Positions 1 through 7,772 of a DNA stretch of 8,996 nucleotides are shown piece after piece. The DNA comes from Flavobacteriales bacterium (GTDB lineage: Bacteria > Bacteroidota > Bacteroidia > Flavobacteriales > BACL11), in contig PBQB01000013.1 in the NCBI GenBank assembly GCA_002724895.1, forward strand, positions 9,338 to 18,333, given 5' to 3'. Each line of letters starts with the position of its first letter. Position 1 is the first letter of the stretch. The notes below the pieces were generated by a model. It saw only the letters and a program-made list of their open reading frames with translations. It was not told the origin of the DNA and did not search any database. The translations under genes were made by a program, and so were the position numbers.

Positions 1-2
1 TT

Positions 3-866
3 ACTAGTTATACAGATCGTATAATAATTAAAGCGATTAAAAATGATATTGCAATATATGCCTTACACACTAATCTTGATAATATTTTACATGGAGTAAA
101 TGGAAAAATAGCAAGTATTTTAGGTTTAAGTTCATGTAATGTAATGTTGCCAAAAAAAGACACTTTAAAATATTTAGTTGTTTATTGTCCATTAGCAAAA
201 TCAGAAAAATTAAAAAAAGCATTGTTTTCTGCAGGTGCTGGATCAGTTGGAAATTACGATCAATGTAGTTTTACTTCTACTGGAAAAGGTTCTTTTAGAC
301 CTAATAAAGATGCAAAACCATATATTGGTAAAGCTGAATTTTTACACACTGAAGAAGAAGAAAGAATTGAGGTGATATATCCAGCATTTAAAGAAACTAA
401 TATAATTCAAGAGTTAAAAAATAATCATCCTTATGAAGAAGTTGCTTATCAAACTTACATGATTAGTAATTTTAATAAATCAATAGGTTCTGGAATTATT
501 GGTAGTATTAAAAGTTCTATGAATATTAATAGTTTTTTAAAATTAATAAAGGATAAGCTAAGTGTTGAGTACATTAAGCATACTAATATTGTTAAGCATA
601 AAATCAAAAAAGTTGCAATATGTGGTGGAAGTGGTAGTTTTTTAATTCAAAAGGCAATAGATTTAAATGCCGATGTATTTATTTCATCAGATTTTAAATA
701 TCATGATTATTTTTTAGCAAATAAAAAAATAATTATTATTGATATTGGACATTATGAGAGTGAACAATTCACAAAGGATTTAATTTATGATATGCTTACC
801 AAAAAATTTACTAAATTTGCGGTCCAATTATCAAAAATAAATACTAATCCAATAAATTATTTTTAA
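3..866 (+). CDS. Nif3-like dinuclear metal center protein (YqfO/YbgI family), 5' end cut by window edge
   Basis: This is the C-terminal 287 residues of a Nif3/DUF34-family protein, a widespread family with a two-metal centre and poorly settled biochemical function (GTP cyclohydrolase FolE2-like and regulatory roles have been suggested for relatives). The reading frame is open to the left edge, so the first ATG in frame (144) is internal. Codons before it encode family sequence, including HTNLD, whose His and Asp are metal ligands in the family, followed by a GVNGK segment. Fragment residues about 53-155 form the middle PII/CutA-like insert seen in longer family members (NNHPYEEVAY at its end). 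The C-terminal part carries GGSGSF, the ISSDFKYHDY segment and the second metal-ligand motif GHYESE. Full-length relatives with the insert are about 365 residues, so roughly 75 N-terminal residues should lie outside the window. One base separates the stop from the zinc-ribbon gene, which implies co-transcription. Identification is firm; function is not. Confidence 0.93.
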   Translation, partial: TSYTDRIIIKAIKNDIAIYALHTNLDNILHGVNGKIASILGLSSCNVMLPKKDTLKYLVVYCPLAKSEKLKKALFSAGAGSVGNYDQCSFTSTGKGSFRPNKDAKPYIGKAEFLHTEEEERIEVIYPAFKETNIIQELKNNHPYEEVAYQTYMISNFNKSIGSGIIGSIKSSMNINSFLKLIKDKLSVEYIKHTNIVKHKIKKVAICGGSGSFLIQKAIDLNADVFISSDFKYHDYFLANKKIIIIDIGHYESEQFTKDLIYDMLTKKFTKFAVQLSKINTNPINYF

Positions 867-867
867 A

Positions 868-1632
868 ATGGCAAAAACGCAGAAAAAAAAAATTACTATC
901 TCAGTAGAAGATAAATTAAAAGCTTTACATTCATTACAAAATATAGATAGTGAAATAGACAAAATAAGAATTGTAAGGGGTGAGTTGCCATTAGAAATAG
1001 AAGATTTAGAAGATTCTGTTGCTGGTTTAAATACTAGATTAGATAAATTTAATCTTGAGTTAGAAAAGATTAATGAAGATATTGTTGGAAATAATCAATC
1101 TATTTCTTTAGCAAATGATGCAATAAATAAATATGAAAAACAACTAAAAAATATTAAAAATAATAGAGAGTATACTTCACTTACTAAAGAAATAGAATAT
1201 CAAAATTTAGAAATCCAAATTGCCGAAAAAAAGAAAAAAGAAAATGAAGCAAACATTATTCATAAAAAAGAAATTATTAACGCATGTCAGGAGCAAATAG
1301 ATGAAAAAAACAATGAATTAGGATTAAAACAGAAAGAACTAAATGAAATTATTAAGGAAACAGAAAAAGAAGAAGCGTTACTTCTCAAAAAATCTCAAAA
1401 GGCTGAAAAATTAATAGATGATAGATTACTTAATGCATATAAACGTATTAGATCTAAAGTTTCAAACGGTTTAGCAGTTGTTTCTGTAGAGAGAGATGCA
1501 TGTGGAGGATGTTTTAGTCAGATACCACCTCAACGACAATTAGATATCCAAATGCATAAAAAAGTTATTGTTTGTGAACATTGTGGAAGAATAATGGTTG
1601 ATTCAGCAATCTTTTCAGAAAAAGTTAAATAA
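868..1632 (+). CDS. Coiled-coil protein with C-terminal C4 zinc ribbon (zf-RING_7 / DUF-type)
   Basis: A 254-residue protein of the 'C4-type zinc ribbon domain' family. Residues about 14-190 are rich in Glu, Lys, Leu and Ile in heptad-like spacing, as expected for a long antiparallel coiled coil. The NNREYTSLTKEIE segment near residue 98 matches a conserved family turn. The C-terminal ribbon has CxxC at Cys212/Cys215 and CxxC at Cys236/Cys239, twenty residues apart, which should bind one zinc. No signal peptide is seen, so it is likely cytosolic. Distant relatives have been linked to nucleic acid or flagellar-regulator binding, but no specific role can be given here. It starts one base after the Nif3-like stop; in Bacteroidota these two genes are commonly neighbours, so a shared pathway is plausible. 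The ATG follows an A/T run with no Shine-Dalgarno. A terminator follows the gene. Confidence 0.92.
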   Translation: MAKTQKKKITISVEDKLKALHSLQNIDSEIDKIRIVRGELPLEIEDLEDSVAGLNTRLDKFNLELEKINEDIVGNNQSISLANDAINKYEKQLKNIKNNREYTSLTKEIEYQNLEIQIAEKKKKENEANIIHKKEIINACQEQIDEKNNELGLKQKELNEIIKETEKEEALLLKKSQKAEKLIDDRLLNAYKRIRSKVSNGLAVVSVERDACGGCFSQIPPQRQLDIQMHKKVIVCEHCGRIMVDSAIFSEKVK

Positions 1633-1658
1633 TCATTTTTTACAAATAATTTTTATAC

Positions 1659-1691
1659 AAAAGGGAATTCATGTTTTGATTTCCTTTTTTT
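1659..1691 (+). terminator. Rho-independent terminator after the Nif3 / zinc-ribbon unit
   Basis: A 10-bp stem pairs 1659-1668 (AAAAGGGAAT) with 1679-1688 (ATTTCCTTTT), with one G-U wobble, around a 10-nt loop and followed by a run of T to 1691. It begins 26 bases after the zinc-ribbon stop and its T-run ends three bases before the next start codon, so it serves the upstream pair while sitting in the leader of the downstream gene. Confidence 0.8.
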
Positions 1692-1694
1692 ATT

Positions 1695-3170
1695 ATGAAG
1701 AAAATAGTTTTAATATTTTTATTTTACAGCAATTTTGTGTTTTGTTCTTTTAGTGTTAGTGAAAGAACAGAATTGATTTATAAGAATATTATGCATTTAG
1801 ATTTTGTGGCCGCAAAGAAATTAATTGACATAGAAAAAAAAAATCAAAACTCTTCTAATGGTTTATTTTATTTATATGAAAATTACATAGATTTTTTAAA
1901 AATTATAATAAGTGATGATGAAAAATATTATTTAGAAAAAAAACATTTAAAAAATAAAAGAGTTAGTTTAATAAAGAAATGTAATAAAGACTCTGAATAT
2001 TATTTATATACACAAGCAGAAATTTTGTTACAATGGTCATTTATTTATTTAAAGTTTGAAGATTACGAAAAAGCAGCTGTTGCTTTTATAAAAGCATATT
2101 CATTGCTTAAAAGAAATGAAACTATATACCCTGATTTTAATTTAAATAAAAAAGGACTTGGGATTATATATTCATCTTTAGCGTATATTCCAAATGAATA
2201 TAATTGGATTTTAAAGTTCTTTAATTTAGACAACAATAAAGAAATAGGATTAAATTATTTTAATTCAATCTTAGATAACGATCAATCTAAGTTATATTAT
2301 GATGAAGTTATATTCTTAATCTCTTATTTGCATATAAATTTAATTAATGATTCTATTTTTTATCAAAAGTGTATGGATTTAATAGGAGAAAAATATAAAT
2401 ATAGTCCTCTATTAAATTTTGCCGCCGCAAAAATTTCAGTTAAATTAGGAAACAATAAGCAATGTATATATATATTAGAAAATAGACCTCCTCATTTAAA
2501 AGCATTTAGCTTTCCACATCTTGATTACTTATTGGCTATTGCAAAACTAAATGACTTAAACTTGACTGATTCAAAAAAATATTTTTTGAGATACTTATCT
2601 AATTTTAAAGGAAAAAGTTATAAAAAATCTGCATATCAAAAATTAGCCTGGATTTCATATTTAAATAGTGAAAAAAAAGAAGTTAAGGCTAATTTTTTAA
2701 AGGTTAGGAAAAATGGTTCACTATATTTAGAGATAGATAGAAAAGCTGAAAAAGAAGCTGAAAAAGAATATATAACACATCCAATATTACTTAAAGCAAG
2801 ATTATTATATGATGGAGGTTATTATAAAAGAGCACTTGTTGAAATTGACAAATTAAATTATAATTCTGATCTAAAAAATCAATTAGAAAAATCTGAGTAT
2901 AGTTATCGTTATGCCAGAATTATTTCAAAATTAAATTACCCCAGTAATGAGGTGATTAAAAAATTTCAAAATGCCTACAATATTGGTCAAATTGCTGGAG
3001 CTTATTTTTCTCCCATGTCAGCATTACAAATAGGCTTAATTTATGAGCATGAAAATAATATTAATAATGCTAAAAAATATTATAATAAATGTTTAGAATT
3101 TTCAGATTTTGATTTTCAAAGAAGCATACATCAAAAAGCTAGATTGAGACTAAAAGCAATTAGTAATTAA
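1695..3170 (+). CDS. Exported TPR-like repeat protein, function unknown
   Basis: A 491-residue protein with an N-terminal signal peptide: Lys2-Lys3, then a hydrophobic stretch over residues 4-17. Cys17 follows Phe, so it is not a lipobox, and export by signal peptidase I is more likely; the mature protein would be periplasmic or surface facing. The signal peptide supports the ATG at 1695 over later ATGs. The rest looks all-helical with TPR-like units. The clearest are about residues 107-140 (YLKFEDYEKAAVAFIKAY), 276-306, 363-388 (YDGGYYKRALVEI) and 436-470 (LIYEHENNINNAKKYYNKC). The C-terminal half loosely resembles the Iml2/TTC39 (DUF3808) type of TPR array, but that is a guess. Such proteins usually act as scaffolds for partner binding. 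The gene meets the OmpP1-like gene tail to tail with overlapping stops. No promoter of the TAnnTTTG type is evident just upstream, so expression may depend on read-through of the terminator or on a non-consensus promoter. Confidence 0.85.
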   Translation: MKKIVLIFLFYSNFVFCSFSVSERTELIYKNIMHLDFVAAKKLIDIEKKNQNSSNGLFYLYENYIDFLKIIISDDEKYYLEKKHLKNKRVSLIKKCNKDSEYYLYTQAEILLQWSFIYLKFEDYEKAAVAFIKAYSLLKRNETIYPDFNLNKKGLGIIYSSLAYIPNEYNWILKFFNLDNNKEIGLNYFNSILDNDQSKLYYDEVIFLISYLHINLINDSIFYQKCMDLIGEKYKYSPLLNFAAAKISVKLGNNKQCIYILENRPPHLKAFSFPHLDYLLAIAKLNDLNLTDSKKYFLRYLSNFKGKSYKKSAYQKLAWISYLNSEKKEVKANFLKVRKNGSLYLEIDRKAEKEAEKEYITHPILLKARLLYDGGYYKRALVEIDKLNYNSDLKNQLEKSEYSYRYARIISKLNYPSNEVIKKFQNAYNIGQIAGAYFSPMSALQIGLIYEHENNINNAKKYYNKCLEFSDFDFQRSIHQKARLRLKAISN

Positions 3171-4633
3171 TATCTAATTCCAAGAGTTAATAAAATATTA
3201 TGATTAGTATTAATTATTAAAGTAGGATTAATATACTCTTCACTGTATAATTTATGTTCTTCATTATTTTGAGATAGATTATATGCTATGTCTAAAAAAT
3301 AATTATTTCTATTTAATCCAATTCCAAAGCTATAACCTTCTTGATAAAAATCATTATTTGTGTATGGACTTCCATACTTTGAATAACCTGCTCTTATTTT
3401 AATTTCATCAAAGTTAATTTCAGATCCAATTCTGAAATTATTTGTTTTTTGGTAAGAATTTTGGATTGCTTCATTTTCATATCTAAAATCATAAGATGCA
3501 GAGTTTAGTTTAGTAAATGAATAGTCGACAATCTCCAAATCTGCACTTAATAATATATATTTATTAAATATAGCTGAGGCACTAAAAACACCTTTCCATG
3601 GTGTTATAAGTTCATATTCAAAGTAATTTGATGGAGAAATTTCAGTATAATTATTTGAACTAAAATAAGTGTTAATTGCACTTGTATAGCTTTCTTCGAT
3701 ATTAAAGTATGTAGGAGAATGAAGGGATGCTCCTATTTTAAAATTTTCAGAAATTCTAATTATAGCACCTCCTTTAATATTAATACCATCACCGTTCGTA
3801 GAAAGTTCCTCCTCTAGAGAAAAGCCTTCCAAATTATTAATAGTATCTTCCAAAACATCTTCTGTATAAACAGATAATTCATAGTAATTAAGTGTCGGAA
3901 ATCCAATTGTAGCTCCTAAATATATTTTTTCATTTAGAGATCCTCCTAGAGATACAATAAATTCATGTTGACTACCAGATGACCTAATGTTTTTTGTTTG
4001 AAGTTTGTTACTATTGTTTTTTATATGAGATATGTAGTTTCCATTATCATATAAGTACCATTGAGGATTTAAGGATGAATCAATAGTATTATTTTGTAAA
4101 TCTATTAAATCTGTCCAAAATGCTAAACTTGTATTTAGTGGATTTAAATTATCAATAGTATTGCCATTTGCAAGTTCAAGAATTTTATCTGTCATAGAAG
4201 AAGTGTTGTTTTCTCCTTCAATTCTAATATTATGATCATATGTATTAATCATATTAGTTCCAAGACCTATATTAATTCTTTTAAATTTTGAATCATTTGT
4301 TTGGGGCATTGAAAAAATAATACCAAAGCTTCCTATATTTCCTCCAATTTTATCATTTTCTAATCTTGTACTTCTGTAAGAAGTTACATTATTGTAATAA
4401 AAAACAGGACTAAATGAAATTTCATTAAACTCATAAAAGCCAATACCTGCAGGATTATAACTTAAGCTAGAAAAATCACCTCCCAATGCCCCATAAGCAC
4501 CACTCATTGAAGAAAACTTTGCTGTTCCAAAAATGTTACTTTGAGAATATCTAAGAGCGTCGATTTCGTTTTGAGCACTAACTATTAAAGAAAGTGCTGC
4601 TATTTTTATTGAGATTAATAATTTTCTTTTCAT
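3167..4633 (-). CDS. OmpP1/FadL/TodX-family outer membrane beta-barrel protein
   Basis: A 488-residue protein with a signal peptide (MKRK, hydrophobic core, cleavage expected after Ala20 in VSAQ). Next comes the region typical of Bacteroidota OmpP1/FadL-like transporters: SSMSGAYGALGGDFSSLSYN at residues 41-60, continuing into PAGIGFYEF. In FadL this N-terminal segment plugs a 14-strand barrel that takes up hydrophobic compounds. The remainder alternates polar and aromatic residues as outer membrane strands do, and the chain ends ILLTLGIRY, a C-terminal strand with a terminal aromatic suitable for Bam recognition. The length is normal for the family. Substrate cannot be told from sequence; long-chain fatty acids or other hydrophobic molecules are the family expectation. 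It is the second gene of a minus-strand unit, 5 nt after the Tyr-rich lipoprotein stop, and is probably driven by the promoter at 5539-5570. Confidence 0.88.
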   Translation of the reverse strand: MKRKLLISIKIAALSLIVSAQNEIDALRYSQSNIFGTAKFSSMSGAYGALGGDFSSLSYNPAGIGFYEFNEISFSPVFYYNNVTSYRSTRLENDKIGGNIGSFGIIFSMPQTNDSKFKRINIGLGTNMINTYDHNIRIEGENNTSSMTDKILELANGNTIDNLNPLNTSLAFWTDLIDLQNNTIDSSLNPQWYLYDNGNYISHIKNNSNKLQTKNIRSSGSQHEFIVSLGGSLNEKIYLGATIGFPTLNYYELSVYTEDVLEDTINNLEGFSLEEELSTNGDGINIKGGAIIRISENFKIGASLHSPTYFNIEESYTSAINTYFSSNNYTEISPSNYFEYELITPWKGVFSASAIFNKYILLSADLEIVDYSFTKLNSASYDFRYENEAIQNSYQKTNNFRIGSEINFDEIKIRAGYSKYGSPYTNNDFYQEGYSFGIGLNRNNYFLDIAYNLSQNNEEHKLYSEEYINPTLIINTNHNILLTLGIRY

Positions 4634-4638
4634 ATAAT

Positions 4639-5463
4639 TTATCTTGGCTTAATTGTTCTATTTTTATTACTTCTATTGTATGACCTATTTACTTTATTTG
4701 AATAAGATGATTGTTTATTTGTTGAACGTTGAAAGGATCGATTTTGTTTCTTAGAACTTCGTTGCTTAAATGAATTTGATCTATTATTTGAATTGGGTTT
4801 ATTTTTTATTTTATTTTCATTTACATTCTGATATCTATTTGTATTTGGTGAATTTTCATTTTTTCTGAAGTAATTTGATCTAGAATTTTTATGTAAATTA
4901 CTACTTTGAGAGAAATTTCTCTTAATAGTATTTTTTTTAGAAGTTAATGATCCTCTGTGACCTGTACTAGTTTTAATAGTGGTGTTATAGCCATTTAAAT
5001 ATGAGTAATTATTTATTCTATTTCTATAAAATGAATAGTAGTTTCCATAATAATATGGTGTATAAAAATAATTATAGTAACTATAATAAGGATAAAAAGG
5101 AGAGTAAAAGTCGTTGTAAGAGTAATAAAAATTTGTTCCATAGTAAAATGGATCATGATTATACCAAAAATAATCACTGTAAATACTTCCATAATAATTA
5201 CTTCTGATCATTGGTCTGTGAAATCTTCTAATTCTTGAAGAGTAACTATCATAATAATGATTTTCATATTCATTCATTGTTATTTCTGAAGAATCAACAT
5301 TTTTATTTTCTTGACTGTATGTATCTTTTGTAGATTTAATTTCTTCATAATTTATAAACTCATCACTTTTTAAATAATTCGGATCATTATAAGTTATATT
5401 TTGAGTATAATTACATGAAGTTATAATTAAAATTGTTAGCAAAATTTTGATAATTTTATTCAT
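4639..5463 (-). CDS. Tyr-rich lipoprotein with a basic, low-complexity C-terminal tail
   Basis: A 274-residue protein I cannot assign to a characterised family. It begins with a lipoprotein signal: Lys3 and Lys6, a hydrophobic core, and the lipobox IITSC, with Cys17 as the expected lipid-modified residue. Residues 18-69 are polar and acidic. Residues 70-160 are strikingly aromatic, with about 30 tyrosines in 91 residues plus many Phe, in runs such as YSPFYPYYSYYNYFYTPYYY. Residues 161-274 have about 29 Lys/Arg and only two acidic residues, mixed with Ser and Asn, and look disordered. Similar Tyr-rich proteins in flavobacteria have sometimes been misnamed 'vitellogenin' because of composition alone. 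The coding strand stays open for the full length and the lipobox argues that it is real. It is 5 nt upstream of the OmpP1-like gene, so the two are likely co-expressed at the envelope, perhaps as barrel and surface partner; that is inference. Confidence 0.8.
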   Translation of the reverse strand: MNKIIKILLTILIITSCNYTQNITYNDPNYLKSDEFINYEEIKSTKDTYSQENKNVDSSEITMNEYENHYYDSYSSRIRRFHRPMIRSNYYGSIYSDYFWYNHDPFYYGTNFYYSYNDFYSPFYPYYSYYNYFYTPYYYGNYYSFYRNRINNYSYLNGYNTTIKTSTGHRGSLTSKKNTIKRNFSQSSNLHKNSRSNYFRKNENSPNTNRYQNVNENKIKNKPNSNNRSNSFKQRSSKKQNRSFQRSTNKQSSYSNKVNRSYNRSNKNRTIKPR

Positions 5464-5507
5464 AATCTATTTTTTAATTAATCTAGGGTAGAAGAAGTAA
5501 TATTTAT

Positions 5508-5515
5508 TAGTTTTG
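5508..5515 (+). promoter_or_regulatory. Candidate -7 element (TAGTTTTG) for proS
   Basis: TAGTTTTG fits the Bacteroidota -7 consensus TAnnTTTG and would start a transcript near 5522, giving a leader of about 40 nt before proS. No TTG or TTTG is present at the expected distance upstream (about 5481-5488 reads ATCTAGGG), so the -33 element is missing or degenerate. It is the only match I found on the plus strand in this intergenic region. Confidence 0.45.
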
Positions 5516-5538
5516 TATATTCAACGAAAATAATACAA

Positions 5539-5570
5539 CAAAATTATAATAATTTAGTTTAAATGGCAAA
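5539..5570 (-). promoter_or_regulatory. Promoter for the lipoprotein / OmpP1 unit
   Basis: Read on the minus strand this is TTTG (5570-5567), 20 nt, then TAATTTTG (5546-5539), a full match to the Bacteroidota -33/-7 pattern. The start would fall near 5532, leaving a leader of about 70 nt before the lipoprotein ATG at 5463. The -33 element overlaps codons 2-3 of the divergent proS gene, and the predicted start lies just downstream (in plus-strand terms) of the proS candidate start, so the two units could interfere with each other. Confidence 0.65.
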
Positions 5571-7035
5571 AAAAATAACATCTAAGGATCAAGATTATTC
5601 GCAATGGTATAATGATATAGTTCAAGGTGCTGATTTAGCAGAAAATTCTGGAGTACGCGGTTGTATGGTGATCAAACCATATGGTTATGCGATTTGGGAA
5701 AAAATGCAAGCGGAACTAGATAGAATGTTTAAAGCAACAGGTCATGTTAATGCTTATTTTCCATTATTTATACCAAAATCATATTTAAATAAAGAAGCAG
5801 CTCATGTTGAAGGATTTGCAAAGGAATGTGCTGTAGTTACACATTATAGATTAAAAAATTCTGATGATGGAAAAAACATTGTAGTTGATGATGAGGCAAA
5901 GTTAGAAGAAGAATTGATTGTACGTCCAACATCTGAGACAATTATATGGGATACATACAGAAAATGGATACAATCTTACAGGGATCTCCCAATACTAATT
6001 AATCAATGGGCTAATGTAGTTAGATGGGAAATGCGTACAAGGTTGTTTTTAAGAACAGCAGAGTTTTTATGGCAAGAGGGTCATACTGCTCATGCAACTA
6101 AAAATGAAGCAATTGTTGAAACTGAAAAAATGATTAATGTTTATTCAGATTTTGCACAAAATTTTATGGCAATGCCAGTAGTTAAAGGATTAAAGTCAGA
6201 AAATGAGCGTTTTGCTGGAGCTGAAGAAACATATTGTATAGAAGCTCTTATGCAAGATGGTAAGGCGCTACAAGCAGGGACCTCTCATTTTTTAGGACAA
6301 AATTTTGCTAAAGCATTTGATGTTAAATATTCTAATAAAGAAGGTAAACAAGAATATGTTTGGGCAACTTCATGGGGAGTTTCTACTAGATTAATGGGAG
6401 CGTTAATTATGACTCATTCAGATGATCATGGTCTAGTTTTACCTCCAAAATTAGCACCATTTCAAGTTGTTATAATTCCAATTTACAAAAGTGATGAAGA
6501 GTTAGAAAAAATTTCTTTAGTAGTAAATAAAATTTTTAAAAAATTAGAAAAAAAAGGAATTTCTGTAAAGTATGACGATAGAAATACACACAAGCCAGGA
6601 TGGAAATTCGCAGAATATGAACTTAAAGGAGTTCCTTTAAGACTTGCTATTGGAAATAGAGATCTTGAAAATGAAACAATAGAGGTTGCAAGAAGAGATA
6701 CGCTTTCTAAAGAATTATTTAAAATACAAAATATTGAAGAAAAAATACCATCGTTGTTGGACGAGATTCAAGAAAATTTATTTTTAAAGGCTCTTAATTT
6801 TAGAAAATCAATGACTTTTCATGCTAATTCTAAGCATGAATTTATCCAGTTAATTTCTTCAGGAGGTTTTGTGTATGCTCATTGGGATGGAAGTAAAGAA
6901 ACTGAACAATTAATTAAAAATGAAACTAAGGCTACAATTAGATGTATTCCTTTGGACAGTAAAAAAGAAGAAGGTCTGTGTTTATTTTCAGGTAAAAAAT
7001 CTACTCAAAAAGTTTTATTTGCAAAAGCGTATTAG
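5563..7035 (+). CDS. proS: Proline-tRNA ligase, archaeal/eukaryotic-type (ProS type 3)
   Basis: Prolyl-tRNA synthetase charges tRNA-Pro with proline using ATP, in the cytosol. At 490 residues it matches the shorter archaeal/eukaryotic-like form used by Bacteroidota, which lacks the inserted editing domain of the long bacterial ProRS. The class II catalytic core is clear: motif 1 region at about 30-75 ([16 protein letters not shown]), RPTSET at 121-126, motif 2 at about 155-177 ([17 protein letters not shown]), and motif 3 at about 267-299 ([20 protein letters not shown]). The anticodon-binding domain spans about 300-410 ([20 protein letters not shown]). The C-terminal extension at about 410-490 ends VLFAKAY, a conserved end for this type. 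It keeps only two cysteines (461 and 473), so the zinc site seen in some archaeal relatives is probably absent or altered. ATG at 5563 gives the expected N-terminus. The next gene begins two bases after its stop, implying a shared transcript. Confidence 0.97.
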   Translation: MAKKITSKDQDYSQWYNDIVQGADLAENSGVRGCMVIKPYGYAIWEKMQAELDRMFKATGHVNAYFPLFIPKSYLNKEAAHVEGFAKECAVVTHYRLKNSDDGKNIVVDDEAKLEEELIVRPTSETIIWDTYRKWIQSYRDLPILINQWANVVRWEMRTRLFLRTAEFLWQEGHTAHATKNEAIVETEKMINVYSDFAQNFMAMPVVKGLKSENERFAGAEETYCIEALMQDGKALQAGTSHFLGQNFAKAFDVKYSNKEGKQEYVWATSWGVSTRLMGALIMTHSDDHGLVLPPKLAPFQVVIIPIYKSDEELEKISLVVNKIFKKLEKKGISVKYDDRNTHKPGWKFAEYELKGVPLRLAIGNRDLENETIEVARRDTLSKELFKIQNIEEKIPSLLDEIQENLFLKALNFRKSMTFHANSKHEFIQLISSGGFVYAHWDGSKETEQLIKNETKATIRCIPLDSKKEEGLCLFSGKKSTQKVLFAKAY

Positions 7036-7037
7036 TT

Positions 7038-7712
7038 ATGGAAAAAGAAATTATAAAGTTACTAGAAGAAAAGGGTGGTGTCAAGCAAGAGATATATAGA
7101 TTAACACAATCTGTTTTTATTAATTTTCAAAAAATTTTAAAAGAAAAGTCTGAAAGGATCTCAAAAGAGATATCTGTAAAAGATCAATCAATCAATATTG
7201 ATTACTCTTCAAAAGGAAAGTTTGAAGCGCAAATTAAGTTTTCTGGAGAAACATTACTTTTCCATATGCATTCTAATATATTTGATTTTCCTAAAACACA
7301 TTCAATGCATAAGTCAGAATATGTTAAAAAAGATCCATTAAGATCTTTTTGCGGTGTGATACATGTATATAACTTTTTATCAGATTCATTAAAATATAAT
7401 AGATTACATGATTCAGGATATTTAATTGCTCGAATTTTTATAAATAAAGATTCACATTTTTTTGTAGAAGGAGATCAGCAACTAGGCTTTTTATTTAATG
7501 ATTTTGTTAATAAAAAAATTGATATTGAACAAATTAACAAGATAGTTGATACATTAGTTATTTATGCCTTAAACTTTGACCTACAAGTACCTGTTTTTAA
7601 AGCTATTCAAGAAGTATCTGTACATCAAATATTAGATATGAATAATAATCAAAAGATAAAAACATCAAAAAGAATGGGTTATAAATTTTCTTTTGAGACA
7701 AATAATGAGTAA
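7038..7712 (+). CDS. Conserved-looking hypothetical protein downstream of proS
   Basis: A 224-residue protein whose function I do not recognise. It has no signal peptide or membrane segment and is probably cytosolic. An N-terminal helical part (residues 1-45, Glu/Lys rich) precedes a mixed alpha/beta region. The centre has the look of a constrained domain: a His-containing stretch LLFHMHSNIFDFPKTHSMHK (residues 73-92, His at 76, 78, 88, 91), then DPLRSFCGVIHVYNFLSDS (99-117), then GYLIARIFINKDSHFFVEGD (127-146) and QQLGFLF. The C-terminus is helical (IDIEQINKIVDTLVIYALNF) and ends in a basic stretch. The grouped His could bind metal or act in catalysis, but this is only inference. It starts 2 nt after the proS stop, and the tRNA-Glu promoter begins 5 bases after its own stop, so it is most likely expressed with proS. 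Confidence 0.85.
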   Translation: MEKEIIKLLEEKGGVKQEIYRLTQSVFINFQKILKEKSERISKEISVKDQSINIDYSSKGKFEAQIKFSGETLLFHMHSNIFDFPKTHSMHKSEYVKKDPLRSFCGVIHVYNFLSDSLKYNRLHDSGYLIARIFINKDSHFFVEGDQQLGFLFNDFVNKKIDIEQINKIVDTLVIYALNFDLQVPVFKAIQEVSVHQILDMNNNQKIKTSKRMGYKFSFETNNE

Positions 7713-7716
7713 ATCC

Positions 7717-7746
7717 TTGCAGAAAGTGAAAAAAAGTCTAAATTTG
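7717..7746 (+). promoter_or_regulatory. Strong promoter for tRNA-Glu and rpsT
   Basis: TTG at 7717-7719, 19 nt, then TAAATTTG at 7739-7746 matches the Bacteroidota housekeeping promoter. Transcription should begin near 7753, about 20 nt before the tRNA. It is the best promoter in the window and lies in the only gap (7713-7772) between the preceding gene and the tRNA. Confidence 0.78.
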
Positions 7747-7772
7747 CATCCTAAATTTTAAAAAATAGACAG

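Noticed and set aside
144..866. Start of the Nif3-like gene at ATG 144
   Set aside because: The frame is open to the left edge and codons 3-143 encode conserved family sequence including the metal-ligand HTNLD motif, so this ATG is internal.
1695..1760. Lipoprotein signal in the TPR protein (Cys17)
   Set aside because: Residues before Cys17 are Val-Phe, not the small residues a lipobox requires; a signal peptidase I site is more likely.
4800..5200. Tandem repeat or misassembled low-complexity region in the lipoprotein gene
   Set aside because: The Tyr-rich sequence is compositional only; no repeating unit of fixed length is seen and the frame stays open throughout.
5001..5207. 68-codon plus-strand ORF
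   Set aside because: It lies wholly antisense to the lipoprotein gene, in its Tyr-rich part, where the complement of TAT/TAC codons leaves chance open frames; no recognisable domain or start signal.
7713..7772. Riboswitch or T-box in the leader before tRNA-Glu
   Set aside because: The 60-base gap is filled by a consensus promoter and has no extended stem.
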